A stretch of 64,000 bases of DNA. It comes from Aquarana catesbeiana. Lineage: Eukaryota; Chordata; Amphibia; Anura; Ranidae. The notes beneath the pieces were generated by a model, which saw nothing but the letters and a program-made list of their open reading frames with translations, was not told the DNA's origin and searched no databases. The DNA lies in NCBI RefSeq assembly GCF_042186555.1, contig NC_133326.1:93965288-94029287 (forward strand), in the 5' to 3' direction. The translations under genes and the position numbers were made by a program. Shown here in pieces: positions 1-11,072 of the stretch; the stretch's first letter is position 1; every line of letters starts with the position of its first letter.

Positions 1-1560
1 TGAAGGCCGACAACATTTTGGGTGCTAGTGTCTCTAAGAAAGTTTTGTAGTATATGAGAGGTAAGCCATCAGGGCCGTGGCTTTTGCCCGCCTTCGTTTG
101 TTTAATGGCAAGGTTGAGTTCTTCTATGGTCATATGGAGTTCTAAGGCCTCAGCTTTTTGTGCTGATATTGGCTTGGGGCAATATTGGGTCAGGAACTCT
201 TGGATTTGTAGGGACCGGTCATGTGCGGAAGGAGAATCTGGTGTATTTTGTGGTAAGATGTACAACTTAGAGTAAAACTCCTCGAAGTGCTTGGCTATTT
301 CCTCATTTTTGGAGAGAAGTGTGCCTTTTGCAGTGCGGAGGTGATGTATAGTGGAGGATGTTTTCGCTGCCTGGATTGTGCGAGCGAGAAGTCTCCCACT
401 TTTGTTGCCATGTTCATAGAACACTTTTTGACCTAGAATATATCTTCGCCTAGTGCGTTTCTCTAGTTCGTCTAGCAAGGATGCTCTTGCCTGTGAGAGG
501 GCTTGTAGTGTGGATTGAGAGATGGTCTTTTTGTGAGTTGTTTCAAGTCTGTGGATTGTTGCGGTGAGGGCCTTGATCTGTTCTTGGTGTCTCTTTTTTT
601 CCGCCGTAGCTAGGGCTATAAGTTTGCCTCTTAAAACGCACTTATGTGCTTCCCATAGCGTCACCGGAGTGATGTCTGGGGTTGAATTTTGGAAGTATAG
701 TTGGATTTGAGCGTTCAGTTGTCGGATTGTTTCAGCATCTTTTAGGAGAGATGGGTTCAATCTCCAAGTTTTAGTAGTCTTTTGCGACTCTGGGAATGTA
801 AGGGTTATCGTAATGGGGTGGTGGTCGGATAGGAACATGGTCTCTATTGTAGCTTGCGAAAGAGATGAGAGATCTGGTTGGGATAGAAATAAATAATCAA
901 TTCTAGAATATTTCTGGTGTGGGGGGGAGAAGTACGTGTAGTCTCTATCTGTCGGGTATAAGGTGCGCCATGAGTCGTGTAAAGTGAGGTTTTGTAGTTG
1001 GAGTTTAATTTGTTTTAAGGCCCGGAATGGGAGTGTGGAAGTGCCAGTAGAGGAGTCAAGACAAGGGTTCAATGGAACATTAAAATCTCCTCCCATTATC
1101 AGAATGCCTGTTTGGAAGGATGAAAGTAAGTCACAAATTTTCCGGAAGAATGAGACTTGATGCTCGTTTGGGCAGTAGATATTCGCTATTGTAAGGGGTT
1201 TGGACGCATATGTGCCTTTAATGAAGATGTATCTGCCTTCCTGGTCAATCAGTGTGTCAGATAATTGAAAGTCTGCATGTTTGGAGATAAGTATAGAAAC
1301 CCCTTTTGTCTTAGAAGATGGATTTGTAGAGTGTAGGGCCTGTTTGTATACATGGTTTGTCAGTTTAGGTATGGCTTTGGTTCGGAAATGCGTCTCCTGC
1401 AGTAATAGGAAATGAGCTTTGTGTTTCGTGAGCTCTGAGAGAACTTGAGATCTCTTTTCAGGGAGGTTTAGGCCTCTCACATTAAGTGACAGGCACTTGA
1501 GTGAGAATGGCAGTTGCTGGTGGCAGTCTTCTGCATGGTGTGAGTGTAATGGATAATGAG
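1..1560 (-). CDS. L1 ORF2 protein, N-terminal part (endonuclease and start of reverse transcriptase), open to window edge
   Basis: ORF2 of L1 elements nicks the target DNA and reverse-transcribes the element RNA there. My reading of the minus strand from about 1560 down to 1 has no stop codon (about 520 codons). The APE-type endonuclease motifs are present: SLNVRGLN near 1461-1495, LQETHF near 1389-1400, GGDFN near 1079-1093, SRIDYLFLS near 895-912 and SDHHP near 814-828. The conserved Asn, Glu, Asp and His positions all look intact. The N-terminal reverse transcriptase motif GPDGLP lies near 60-86. The frame stays open upstream of 1560 with no obvious in-frame ATG close to the domain, so the start is uncertain. 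The catalytic palm and C-terminal zinc motif lie outside the window. Confidence 0.85.
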
Positions 1561-2967
1561 AGAAGTTTATGTGGGTGCTATCCTGCACTCCAGTATTGTT
1601 TGCCTGGTCGGGAGAGTCCCAGGAGCGACGACGGGGAGCAGGGCGGAGGAGCGGCCCCCTCGTGAAAGTAGAACAAAAGGAAGATAAGTATGAGAGGGGA
1701 GAAAAGGGAAAGAGAGAAAAGGGTAGGGTTAGGTGTTTGGATGGGGGTAGTATGAAACGAGGGAAAAGAGAAAAAAGGAAAAAGAAAAGAAGGGGGGGGA
1801 AAGGGAAACGGGAAAATACACCAGTTAATGAACTGGGCGAGTCAGTTACCGGAGGTGGTCTTAGGCATGCCTATCCACCTAGTAATAATTCTGGGTTGGT
1901 AGCTCAAGTCCGTACGGACAGCTATGTGGGGTACGTAGGGTTGAGCAGGTGTGAGATCTGTTGCACTGGTGAGGACGAATGGAGGGATATGCCTTGACTT
2001 CGTGGGGTGTACAATAAACTACAGTAGTCTAGATTTCAGGAGACAAAAGACATACGGCATTTAAGTAGGGGGTATGGAGTATGGGTAGACCACTGTACCT
2101 AAAGTGGTCGGATCTTAGGAACTATAGAAATGAATAAGGACCTGGGTCAATGTTGGCTGAGAGCAACAGGGCTACCTATACCAAAATGAACTGAGATAAA
2201 ACAAAAACATAAACATAAGCATAACAAAAATGGTAACAGTCCAGACAGCACGGTGCAGTCTCCCCTTCCAGCAAGGCTAATTTACGTTATGTAAGTGGGG
2301 ATAACGGATAGCAGTACCGCAATAAAACATTTTGTGAAACATTTTGTAAGTCTAACCCAAGACTCAATTATAATTGCTCTTCGAGGAGGAGAGCGAGCTG
2401 GCTTGTCTAGGGGAGTAGCCTTATATTATCTCATTAAAGGTTATTTTATCCCTACAGGGGTTTGATTAACTCCTAGAGTAAAAGACAGTGTGACTTGGAA
2501 ACAGGTCGTTCGGGATCGTGAGTAAAGTGCACAAGTTAGCTAAATTTATCTGCATGCGAGTGTCTTAGATTACCCTTTGTCTGGGTTGGTAAAATTCAGA
2601 GTTGATGGAATTGGTTTGGTGATCCTCTAAGACTGTACGGATTCTCCATGAGAATGGATAACCATGTTCCAAGAGGGTGACCAAAGTGAGATAGAGAAGT
2701 TATCTCCATCAGCATGTGTGCGTTTGCAAGTGAACAATACCTGGATATAGGATGAGTAGGTTACACAAACATGAGTCCATACAAGGCTTCTCCTTCTTCC
2801 TGTAGAAGGTAAGAGGTGGAGTCTGTGATCTTCGATGTTCCTCAACGGAGTCTGTGGGGTGCGGTAGCTGAAAGTCAACATCCGTGTAATAAGGCTAACT
2901 CGGTGCTGGAAAGAAAGAAAAAGTTAGTGCTGCCCGTGCTCGCGTGGATGTATTACTCAGGATATTG
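1561..2967 (-). other. Inter-ORF region of L1 copy 1
   Basis: About 1.4 kb separates ORF1 from the recognisable start of ORF2. The coding strand is strongly pyrimidine-rich around 1640-1830 (purine-rich on plus, with runs such as ggggggga). No conserved protein is evident. The spacing is far longer than the few dozen bases of mammalian L1. A similar pyrimidine-rich inter-ORF block is present in L1 copy 3. Confidence 0.6.
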
Positions 2968-4119
2968 TCATGCCAACGGGAGGTTCCGTCGCGGGGTGTC
3001 ATGTCGTCCAGGGCTGCATACAGGCATGTCTCGGCATGATAGGCGGTCTCCAGGAGAGGTAGGATCCAGCCTGTGGCGTCTCAAGTGTTGCCTTTGAGCT
3101 TTGGGGGAAGAACTAGTAGATACTGGCTTCCACGGTTCTGTGGGGAAATAGAATGAGTGCCATTCAGGGATATCCATCAGTGGAATGTCCAGCTGCTCGC
3201 AGAAATTGGGCAGGTCTTCCGGGGTTCTTAGCAAGGCTGTACGACCTCTGGTTGATGCAGAAAGACAGAAGGGAAATTTCCATCTGTATTGAATATTGCG
3301 GGAACAAAGCACCTCCAACAGGGGGCGTAGGGTGCGTCTATTCTGCAGTGTGATTTGTGACAAGTCCTGAAATAATTTCACCTCAGTTCCATTAAAGGTT
3401 ATACGTCCTTTTTCTCTCGCCTTCCTGAGGATTTCCTCTTTGAGAGGGAAATTGACAATGCAGCAAATAATGTCTCTGGGTGGTTCGTTGTCTCGAGGAG
3501 GGGGTCGCAAGGCTCGGTGTAGGCACTCCATTTCTATGGGGGAGTCTGCCGGGCGGTCAAGCAAGTCATTAAAGATGGTACTGACTGTGTGGGGAAGTGC
3601 GGCCTGGTCAATCCCCTCCGGGACCCCCCTCACCCGGATGTTATGCCTGCGTCCCCTGTTGTCTAAGTCTTCCACCTGTCTGTGTAGCTCAAACATGTGA
3701 GGCAAGTGGAGATCATACGTTTTTTGTACTTGCCTGATAGCTGAAGCTTGCATTCTGGCGTTCTCCTCCACATCATTAATCCGATGGGTTATTGCATGAA
3801 TGTCCTCTTTGAGGTCAGAGATTGCTGACATCATGGTGTGTTTGATGTCTAAAGCGACCTTTTGGAGGTCTCTTTGGAGGTCTAGCAGGCTTGGGTGTGG
3901 GTCGGTGTGGTCGCCGCTATCCATTAGCGGGTCCGTGGCGCTCCTAATCGAGTCCGGGGATGCGGCCTGTGTGGCGTGCGCGGCCTGCGATGAGGCCTGT
4001 GACGCCTCTAGTATTGCCGATTGGCGGGTCCGGAAAATGTCCGGGATACTACCGCTGAGTTGCGGTGTGGGTTCTTTTTGTGTGCGGGGTGTGGAGGTAC
4101 TCCTGTTGGACTTCCCCAT
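2968..4119 (-). CDS. L1 ORF1 protein (RNA-binding chaperone), intact
   Basis: ORF1 proteins of L1 elements trimerise through a coiled coil, bind the element RNA and form the ribonucleoprotein used for retrotransposition. The frame is open for 383 codons from MGKSNRS at 4119. An upstream in-frame ATG at 4167 would add 16 residues, and I prefer the inner start because the basic low-complexity N-terminus begins there. Seen in order: Ser/Thr/Pro/Ala-rich N-terminus, heptad-like helix (LLDLQRDLQKVALDI onward) over roughly 80 residues, RRM-like domain opening with NIRVRGVPEG, and a C-terminal domain with FQDLSQITLQNRRTLRPLLE and YRWKFPF. This is the usual L1 ORF1 order. The tail is Arg/His/Pro-rich. 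No frameshift or internal stop is present. Confidence 0.88.
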   Translation of the reverse strand: MGKSNRSTSTPRTQKEPTPQLSGSIPDIFRTRQSAILEASQASSQAAHATQAASPDSIRSATDPLMDSGDHTDPHPSLLDLQRDLQKVALDIKHTMMSAISDLKEDIHAITHRINDVEENARMQASAIRQVQKTYDLHLPHMFELHRQVEDLDNRGRRHNIRVRGVPEGIDQAALPHTVSTIFNDLLDRPADSPIEMECLHRALRPPPRDNEPPRDIICCIVNFPLKEEILRKAREKGRITFNGTEVKLFQDLSQITLQNRRTLRPLLEVLCSRNIQYRWKFPFCLSASTRGRTALLRTPEDLPNFCEQLDIPLMDIPEWHSFYFPTEPWKPVSTSSSPKAQRQHLRRHRLDPTSPGDRLSCRDMPVCSPGRHDTPRRNLPLA

Positions 4120-4222
4120 CGTGGGTCGTGTCTCACATACACCAGATTCAGCTTCTTTCATCCTCACTGTGCAGGATCTGTCTCTTCAAGCAGCCATCTC
4201 GGGTCCCGTCCAGGCCACACCC
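4120..4222 (-). other. 5' leader of L1 copy 1
   Basis: On the minus strand the element opens with GGGGTGTGGCCTGGACGGG, then a short leader into ORF1. No TATA box is seen, as expected for internal promoters of L1 elements. The first base is set by the sharp change at 4222/4223 from GC-rich leader to AT-rich Tc1 terminal repeat. Confidence 0.6.
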
Positions 4223-5774
4223 CTTAAGTTCATTTTTTTCCTCATTAATGTATGCACAGCACCCCATATTGACAGAAAAACACAGAATTGTTGACATTTT
4301 TTCAGATTTATTAAAAAAGAAAGACTGAAATATCACATGGTCCTAAGTATTCAGACCCTTTGCTCAGTATTTAGTAGAAGCACACTTTTGATCTAATACA
4401 GCCATGAGTCTTTTGGGGAAAGATGCAACAAGTTTTTCACACCTGAATTTGGGGATCCTCTGCCATTCCTCCTTGCAGATCCTCTCCAGTTCTGTCAGGT
4501 TGGATGGTAAACGTTGGTGGACAGCCATTTTTAGGTCTCTCCAGAGATGCTCAATTGGGTTTAAGTCAGGACTCTGGCTGGGCCATTCAAGAACAGTCAC
4601 GGAGTTGTTGTAAAGCCACTCCTTCGTTATTTTAGCTGTGTGCTTAGGGTCATTGTCTTGTTGGAAGGTAAACCTTCGGCCCAGTCTGAGGTCCTGAGCA
4701 CTCTGGAGAAGGTTTTCGTCCAGGATATCCCTGTACTTGGCTGCATTCATCTTTTCCTTGATTGCAACCAGTCATCCTGTCCCTGCAGCTGAAAAACACC
4801 CCTATAGCATGTTGCTGCCACCACCATGCTTCACTGTTGGGACTGTATTGGACAGGTGATGCGCAGTGCCTGGTTTTCTCCACACATATCGCTTAGAATT
4901 AAGGCCAAAAAGTTCTATCTTGGCCTCATCAGACCATAGAATCTTATTTCTCACCATCTTGGAGTCCTTCAGGCATTTTTTAGCAAACTCCATGCGGGCT
5001 TCCATGTGTCTTGCACTGAGGAGAGGCTTCCGTCGGGCCACTCTGCCATAAAACCCCGACTGGTGGAGGGCTGCAGTGATGGTTGACTTTCTACAACTTT
5101 CTCCCATCTCCCGACTGGATCTCTGGAGCTCAGCCACAGTGATCTTTGGGTTATTCTTTACCTCTCTCACCAAGGCTCTTCTCCCCCGATAGCTCAATTT
5201 GGCTGGACGGCCAGCTCTACGGAGGGTTCTGGTCATCTCAAACGTCTTCCATTTAAGGATTATGGAGGCCACTGTGCTCTTAGGAACCTTAAGTGCAGCA
5301 GAATTTTTTTGTAACCTTGGCCAGATCTGTGCCTTGCCACAATTCTGTCTCTGAGCTCTTCAGGCAGTTCCTTTGATCTCATGATTCTCATTTGCTCTGA
5401 CATGCACTGTGAGCTGTAAGGTCTTAGATAGACAGGTGTGTGGCTTTCCTAATCAAGTCCAATCAGTATAATCAAACACAGCTGGACTCAAACGAAGGTG
5501 TAGAACCATCTCAAGGATGATCAGAAGAAATGGACAGCACCTTAGTTAAATATATGAGTGTCACAGCAAAGCGTCTAAAAACATAGGACCATGTGATATT
5601 TCAGTTTTTCTTTTTTAATATTTTAAAAAATGTCAACAGTTCTGTGTTTTTCTGTCAATATGGGGTGCTGTGTGTACATTAATGAGCAAAAAAAGGAACT
5701 TAAATGATTTTAGCAAATGGCTGCAATATAACAAAGAGTGAAAATTTTAAGGGGGTCTGAATACTTTCCGTCCC

Positions 5775-5779
<5 letters not shown>
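4223..5779 (-). mobile_element. Tc1/mariner transposon with long terminal inverted repeats
   Basis: The inner parts of the inverted repeats match at 4223-4345 and about 5580-5700, including the shared string CACATGGTCCTA and the CAGCACCCCATATTGACAG block. The right outer end reads TAGTGGGGACGG on minus and meets a TA, the standard Tc1 target, at the edge of a (TA)n tract. The left outer end is missing because L1 copy 1 begins there. The transposase lies between the repeats on minus. The copy is dead through frameshifts. The family resembles the Tc1 elements common in fish, lampreys and frogs. Confidence 0.92.
4364..5391 (-). pseudogene. Tc1-like DDE transposase, frameshifted
   Basis: The protein would bind the terminal repeats through two helix-turn-helix domains and cut and paste the element at TA. 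The start MRSKELPEELRDRI lies near 5382-5391. A one-base loss near 5300 breaks the frame after the first helix region. It resumes as VASIILKWKTFEMTRT (through AGRPAKLS) and runs to GGGSNML near 4802. A second frameshift follows, then MNAAKYRDILDEN to the terminal CASTKY at 4364. All three catalytic blocks are present: WSDEAKIE, QDNDPKHTA and PDLNPIEHLW. Length and order match a full Tc1 transposase of about 340 residues, so only point lesions have inactivated it. Confidence 0.93.

Positions 5780-5860
<81 letters not shown>
5778..5860. repeat. (TA)n microsatellite
   Basis: About 80 bp of perfect TA dinucleotides. It separates the right end of the Tc1 element from the truncated left part of the hAT element. 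Tc1 targets TA, so the tract may have been the landing site, or it may have expanded from the target duplication. Confidence 0.97.
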
Positions 5861-5863
<3 letters not shown>

Positions 5864-6735
5864 AAAGGCTAATTTGCATGGTATTGTCCTAAAAGGGGTT
5901 TGGGGACCCGGGTCCTGCCCCAGGGGGCATGTATCAATGCAAAAAAAGTTTTAAAAACGGCAGTTTTTTCGGGAGCAGTGATTTTAATGATGCTTAAAGT
6001 GAAAAAAAAGTGAAATATTCCTTTAAATATCGTACCTTGGGGGTGTCTATAGTATGCCTGTAAAGTGGCGCATGTTTCCCGTGCTTAGAACAGTCCCTGC
6101 ACAAAATGACATTTTTAAAGGAATAAAAGTCATTTAAAACTGCTTGCGGCTTTAATGTAATGTTGGGTCCCGACAATATGGATGAAAATCAGTGAGACAA
6201 ATGGCATGGGTAGCCCCCAAGTCCATTACCAGGCCCTTTGGGTCTTATATGGATATTAAGGGGAACCCCGCACCCAAATGCAGATTTTAGGTTCTATACA
6301 GGTGGTGCAAACAAGACAGGGACTGTAGGTTTGTTTTTAAGTATAATCTGTTTATCATTTTGAACTGGTACATTTTTAAAGTGTAGCTCCAGCCAAAAAA
6401 ATCTATTTTTAAGCCTTTTGAAAAACATAGGGAAGGGTTATCACCCCTGTGACATTTGTTTTGCTGTCTGTGCTCCTCTTTAGAAGATTTCACCTCATTT
6501 TCTGTCACAAAGACAAATGTTTTTAGAAAATTTGGGGGTTTTAGTGAAACAAGGATTGGTGATAAAGCATGAGTGGAAAGGAGAAACGTTTTTCCCATAT
6601 TAACTCTTACAGGAGAGAATTTCCCTTCCTTGGGGTAGATTTCATCTCACTTCCTGTTGTCTCCTTCCGTTTGCAAGTAGGAGTCGTTTGTAAGTTGGAT
6701 ATTTGAAAGTAGAGGCCTGCCCTATATGCTCTGCA
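5861..6735. other. hAT left subterminal region with a probable small TTAA element inside
   Basis: No gene. The first 500 bp match my memory of the hAT subterminal sequence. At 6376-6379 a TTAA is followed by AGTGTAGCTCCAGCC, the usual start of a frog TTAA-type miniature element, and family-like sequence runs to about 6700. Its right end is not clear, so I do not list it separately. Confidence 0.4.
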
Positions 6736-7440
6736 GAAATTGCGGCCTTGGGTGTTGGTGTTGCCACAACACTGTAAGCCCTCACAGGGCCCTGCTGTGA
6801 AATATTAGATCAAGAATTGTAAATACATGCCCCTGTTGAACAGGGGCAGAAAAATTGGGCTTTTGGCGATGATGGTGGTGCTGGTGCCACAACACTGTAA
6901 GTCCTAACAGTTACTCTTGGTGGGCGCTGGAACGGGCCCAGCTGTGAAATATTGGATCAAGAATTGTAATTACATGTCCCTGTTAAACAGGGACAGAAAA
7001 ATTTGGCCTTAGGCACTGGTGCTGGTGCCACAACACTGCAACTCCTCACAGATACTCTAGTTGGAGCGCAGGAACGAGCCCTGCTGCAAAGAATTGCATC
7101 AAAAATTGTAATTACACGCCCCTGTTAAACAGGGGCTGAAAAATTGGGCCTTAGGCACTGGTGCTGGTGCCACAACACTGCAACTCCTCACAGATACTCT
7201 AGTTGGAGTGCAGGAACGGGCCCTGCTACAAAGAATTGCATCAAAAATTGTAATTACATGCCCCTGTTAAACAGGGGCTGAAAAAGTGGGCCTTAGGCAC
7301 TGGTGCTGGTGCCACAACACTGCAATCCCTCACAGATACCCTAGTTGGAGCGCAGGAACGGGCCCTGCTGCAAAGAATTGCATCAAAAATTGTAAAACAG
7401 GGGCTGAAAAATTGGGCCATAGCCACTGGTGGCGGCGCCC
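6736..7440. repeat. Minisatellite, about 142-bp unit
   Basis: The marker GCCACAACACTG recurs at about 6763, 6886, 7027, 7169 and 7311, with a degenerate sixth unit near 7435. Full units are 141-142 bp; the first is shorter, and the last is cut by a deletion. Each carries the inverted pair CCCCTGTT..AACAGGGG. The array lies just 3' of the hAT transposase reading frame. Confidence 0.9.
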
Positions 7441-7493
7441 AGAAACAAAAATATTTTTACAAGCTATCAGCATGATCATTGAGGAGGAAGAGG

Positions 7494-10400
7494 CTAGTCA
7501 CTCAGCTTAACAGGATAGTCACTCAGCATCAGCATAGGCAGTCTTGAATGACATTTCAAAAAAATGTATTCGGTTACATCATCAGCATCAGGTGCTTGGT
7601 ATCTGGTGGTGATCCAAGACTGAATAATTTTTATGAAGGTCAGTCGATCGACCGAGTCGGTGGACAGGCGCACCCTGTGATTGGTTACAAAGCCTCCAAC
7701 ACTGAATGTGCACTCCGAAAGAACGCTGGATGCAGGACAGGCCAGTAGCTTAATTGCATACTTTGCAAGCTCTGGCCAGTGATCCATCCTCAAGACCCAG
7801 TAACCCAGAGGATTTTCGGTGGGCAAGGTGTCCAAGTCAGATCTTGCCCCTAGGTATTCCTGCACCATGTAAAACAGACGCTGGCGATGGTTGCTGGAAC
7901 CAATCATACCTTGGGGCTGCGGACTAAAAAATTGTCTGAACGCATCAGTCAGACGACCACCTTCTCCACCGCTCCTTCTTTGACTGACCGAAGCCTCGGC
8001 AACACGTTGTCCAGGGACAGGAGTTTGTAACCTCCCAGTCTCTGGGAACGCGTTGCACAGACCTTTCTGCAAGGCGTCCTGAAGATGTTTCATCCTCTGC
8101 TCCCTCTGCGACGGCAAGATAAGATCTGCAACCTTACTCTTGTAATGTGGATCAAGGAGGGTTGCCAGCCAGTAATGATCCCTCTCCTTGATAACACGAA
8201 TACGAGGATCCTTCCACAGGGTTTGCAGGATCAGGGTGGCCATGCAGCGTAGGTTTGCTGAAGCATTCAGTCCAGAGTCCTCTAGGTCACTAAGGACGAC
8301 ATGATCCGCAGCCACCTCCTCCCAGCCATGTACAAGTCCATGGGTTTCTTGGGACTGTAAATGATCCCTTAAAGACTGCTGCTGATGCTGAGTGCCAGGC
8401 TCCACCTCCATGCTGACACAATCCTCCTCTTCCTCCTCCTCGTCCTCTTCCTGTGTGATCGGAGGGCACGCAGGAAAACTGTCTGGATAAAGGGGGCCTT
8501 GAGAGCTAAGGAAGTCCTCCTCTTCCTGCCTCTGTTCTGCCTCAAGTGCCCTGTCCATTATTCTACGCAGTGTGTGCTCCAACAGGTGGACAAGGGGGAC
8601 AGTGTCACTGGTGCATGCACTGTCACTGCTCACCATCCTTGTGGCCTCCTCAAATGATGACAGGACAGTGAATGCATCCCTGATCATGGCCCACTGGCAT
8701 GGGGAAAAAACCAAGCTCCCCTGACCCTGTCCTGGTGCCATAGTTGCACAGGTACTCATTGATGGCCCTCTGCTGCGTGTGCAGTCGCTGCAGCATGGCC
8801 AATGTTGAGTTCCACCTGGTGGGCATGTCTCAGATTAGGCGGTTCTTGGGCAGGTTAAATTCCTTTTGGAGGAAAAAGGATGCCGAGCACTGGCATTATA
8901 TGACCGGCAGACTTTCCTGGCCTGCCTCAGGACATCCTGCAAGCCTGGGTACCTACCAAAGAACCGCTGCACCACCAAGTTAAAGACATGAGCCAAACAG
9001 GGCACATGGGTCAGTTGTCCCTGTCAGAGGGCAGAGAGGAGTTTGGTGCCATTGTCACAAACCACCATTCCTGGCTTAAGTTGGCATGGCGTCAACCACC
9101 TCTGAACCTGCCCCTGCAGAGCTGACATAATCTCTTCCCCAGTGTGGCTCCTGTCCCCCAAGCACACCAGCTCAAGCACCGCATGGCATCTTTTGGCCTG
9201 CGTACTTGTGTAGCCCCTTGAACGCCTACGGAGCACCGCTGGTTCCAAGGACAAAGCACAGGAAGAGGCCATGGAGGAAGAAGAAGAGGATGTGGTGGAG
9301 GGGAGAGGTGTGTCAGAATCACCAGTAGTGGCATTTTTGAGGCGTGGTGGCGGAACAACTTCCAACACTACTGCACCTTGTCCTGCATCTTTCCCAGCTG
9401 CCAGCAGAGTCACCCAATGCACCGTAAAACTTAGGTAACATCCCTGTCCATGCCTGCTGGACCATGAGTCAGCGGTAATATGCACCTTACCACTGACCGC
9501 CCTGTCCAGCGAGGCCAAGACATTGCCTTCCACATGCCGGTAGAGAGCAGGAATCACCTTCCATGAGAAAAAGTGGCATTTGGGAACCTGCCACTGAGGA
9601 ACTGCACATTCCACAAACTCACAGAAGGGGGCAGAGTCTACCAACTGAAAAGGCAGCAGTTGAAGTGCTAGCAATTTAGCCAAGCTAGCATTCAACCACT
9701 GGGCATGTGGATGGCTGGGAGCAAACTTCTTTCGGCGGTGCAGCAGCTGAGGCAGGGAAATTTGCCTGGCATAATCTAACGTTGGTGTACCGATAGCAGA
9801 TTGCCCACAAGTACTTGGCTTTGACACACCTAATTCTACACCTTCATTCCTCTCAGTGAAGGTCTCAGAGAGGACTGAAGGTATAGTGAGGTTGGAGATT
9901 CCAGCTGATGAGGAGCAAGGAGAGATCCTCTTTGATCTTTGGTGTGGGTCTTTAAGGTATGCTTGCCAATGAACTGCATGGCAGATCAACATATGTCTGG
10001 TCAAGCATGTGGTACCCAAGCGGGAGATGTTTTGGCCACGCGAGATACCCTTGAGACATATGTTGCAAATTGCAGCAGTGCAATCTGATGCACTCGTCTC
10101 AAAAAAGGCCCACACCAAAGAACTTTTGGAATAATGTGCAGAGACAGCAGCGCCCTGCACATGCGGAGCTCTGCGGTGTGATGCAGTCAGTGTGCTGCCC
10201 TTAGGCTGGCCCTTGGAGGGCATCCTGCCTCATTGCTGATGTGCCTCCTCCTCCTCCTCTCTCCTATCAGGCACCCACATGGAGTCAGTGACCTCATCAT
10301 CCCCTCCCTCCTCATCACTGGAGAAAACCTGGCAGTATGCTGACGCAGGGGGAACATGACTGCCAGATTACTGTCCTTCTTGGGCACCCCCTCTGTCTGG

Positions 10401-10883
10401 GCTCACGTTATTGCCTTCCTCTAGCTGAGTACCATCATCGGAGCCTTCAAAATGCTGGGCATCCTCCTGGAACATGTACCCAACACTGTGGTCAAACAGT
10501 TCAAGGGACTCCTCAGGAGGACATGGTGGGGCTAGGGAATGATTCACTGATGCCATTGAGCCAAGGGAAGAGGCCGTGTTGGCCGCTGCATTGCCAGACA
10601 AAGTACCCTGAGCCTGGGTGAGAGAGGATGAGGATGAGGATAGCTTGGTCATCCACCTGACCAAGTCTTCCGCATGTTGCGGCTCAACACGGCCAGCTGC
10701 TGAAAAAAAGGCCAAGCATGTCCCACGGCCACGTGCTGATGAGGATGCACTGTGTCCACGACCAGCACTGTTGCCTCTAGACACAGAGCCTGCTTGCCCT
10801 CTTTTATTGGCTTGTGACTGTCTGCCTCTCCTTGTTGGCCTTCCAGACATACTATTGGCCTGCAGTGAGATGTAGCTGCACAA
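7494..10883 (-). pseudogene. hAT transposase (BED zinc finger, RNase H-like fold, C-terminal dimerisation region), disrupted
   Basis: hAT transposases excise the element and insert it with an 8-bp duplication. Three minus-strand open stretches join in order. 10883-10368 is a low-complexity N-terminus (MSGRPTRRGRQSQANKRG). 10223-9024 begins MPSKGQPKGSTLTASHRRAP and holds the BED finger CNICLKGISRG..HMLICH and the segment HITADSWSSRHGQG. 8759-7494 holds an acidic linker, KERDHYWLATLLDPHYKSK and the signature YAIKLLACPASSVLSECTFS. The breaks are near 10230-10380, at a stop at 9024, and between 8990 and 8760, where a weakly matching segment contains a stop. The conserved order indicates one decayed protein of roughly 1,000 residues. 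Whether the N-terminal frame was originally fused is uncertain. Confidence 0.88.
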
Positions 10884-11072
10884 AACTGGGATGTATATAT
10901 ATAAAGATTATACTGCAGCTAGCAGAATCAACTGCCTGCCTGTAGTATTATTAGTATGAGAACACCCGCACTTGTCTTCAAGTAGCTATACTGTAGGTGC
11001 AACTATGTAGGGTAAACAGTGCAGTAACTGGAAATACGTCAAGAGCCTACATAAGCACCTGGCTTCAGGTAG
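10861..11072. repeat. Left arm of an inverted repeat inside the hAT element
   Basis: The sequence from TGCAGTGAGATGTAGCTGCA through the CTGCCTGCCTGTAG block to one 88-bp minisatellite unit is repeated in reverse complement at about 12065-12313. Identity is high, apart from (TA)n expansion in the right arm. The arm ends where the first minisatellite unit ends. The hAT transposase frame begins inside this arm. Confidence 0.88.

Larger units (their letters stand above)
1..4222 (-). mobile_element. L1-clade LINE, copy 1 (5' complete, 3' end outside window)
   Basis: Read on the minus strand, the element starts at about 4222 with a GC-rich leader, then ORF1, about 1.4 kb between the ORFs, and ORF2 running past base 1. 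The 5' boundary is where the sequence turns abruptly into the terminal repeat of a Tc1 element, so the LINE probably inserted into that repeat. The rest of the Tc1 end should then lie beyond the left edge. ORF1 is intact and ORF2 has no stop in the visible part, so this copy looks young. Clade is assigned from ORF1 architecture, endonuclease motifs and the related copies in this window. Confidence 0.9.

Noticed and set aside
1569..1997. 142-codon plus-strand Lys/Arg/Gly-rich frame
   Set aside because: Lies opposite the pyrimidine-rich L1 spacer and is explained by base composition.
3440..4328. Plus-strand frames opposite L1 ORF1, including a 164-codon one
   Set aside because: Antisense shadows of the intact ORF1; no domain features.
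6736..7440. CRISPR-like array
   Set aside because: Units are 142 bp with no separate repeat and spacer parts; this is a eukaryotic minisatellite.
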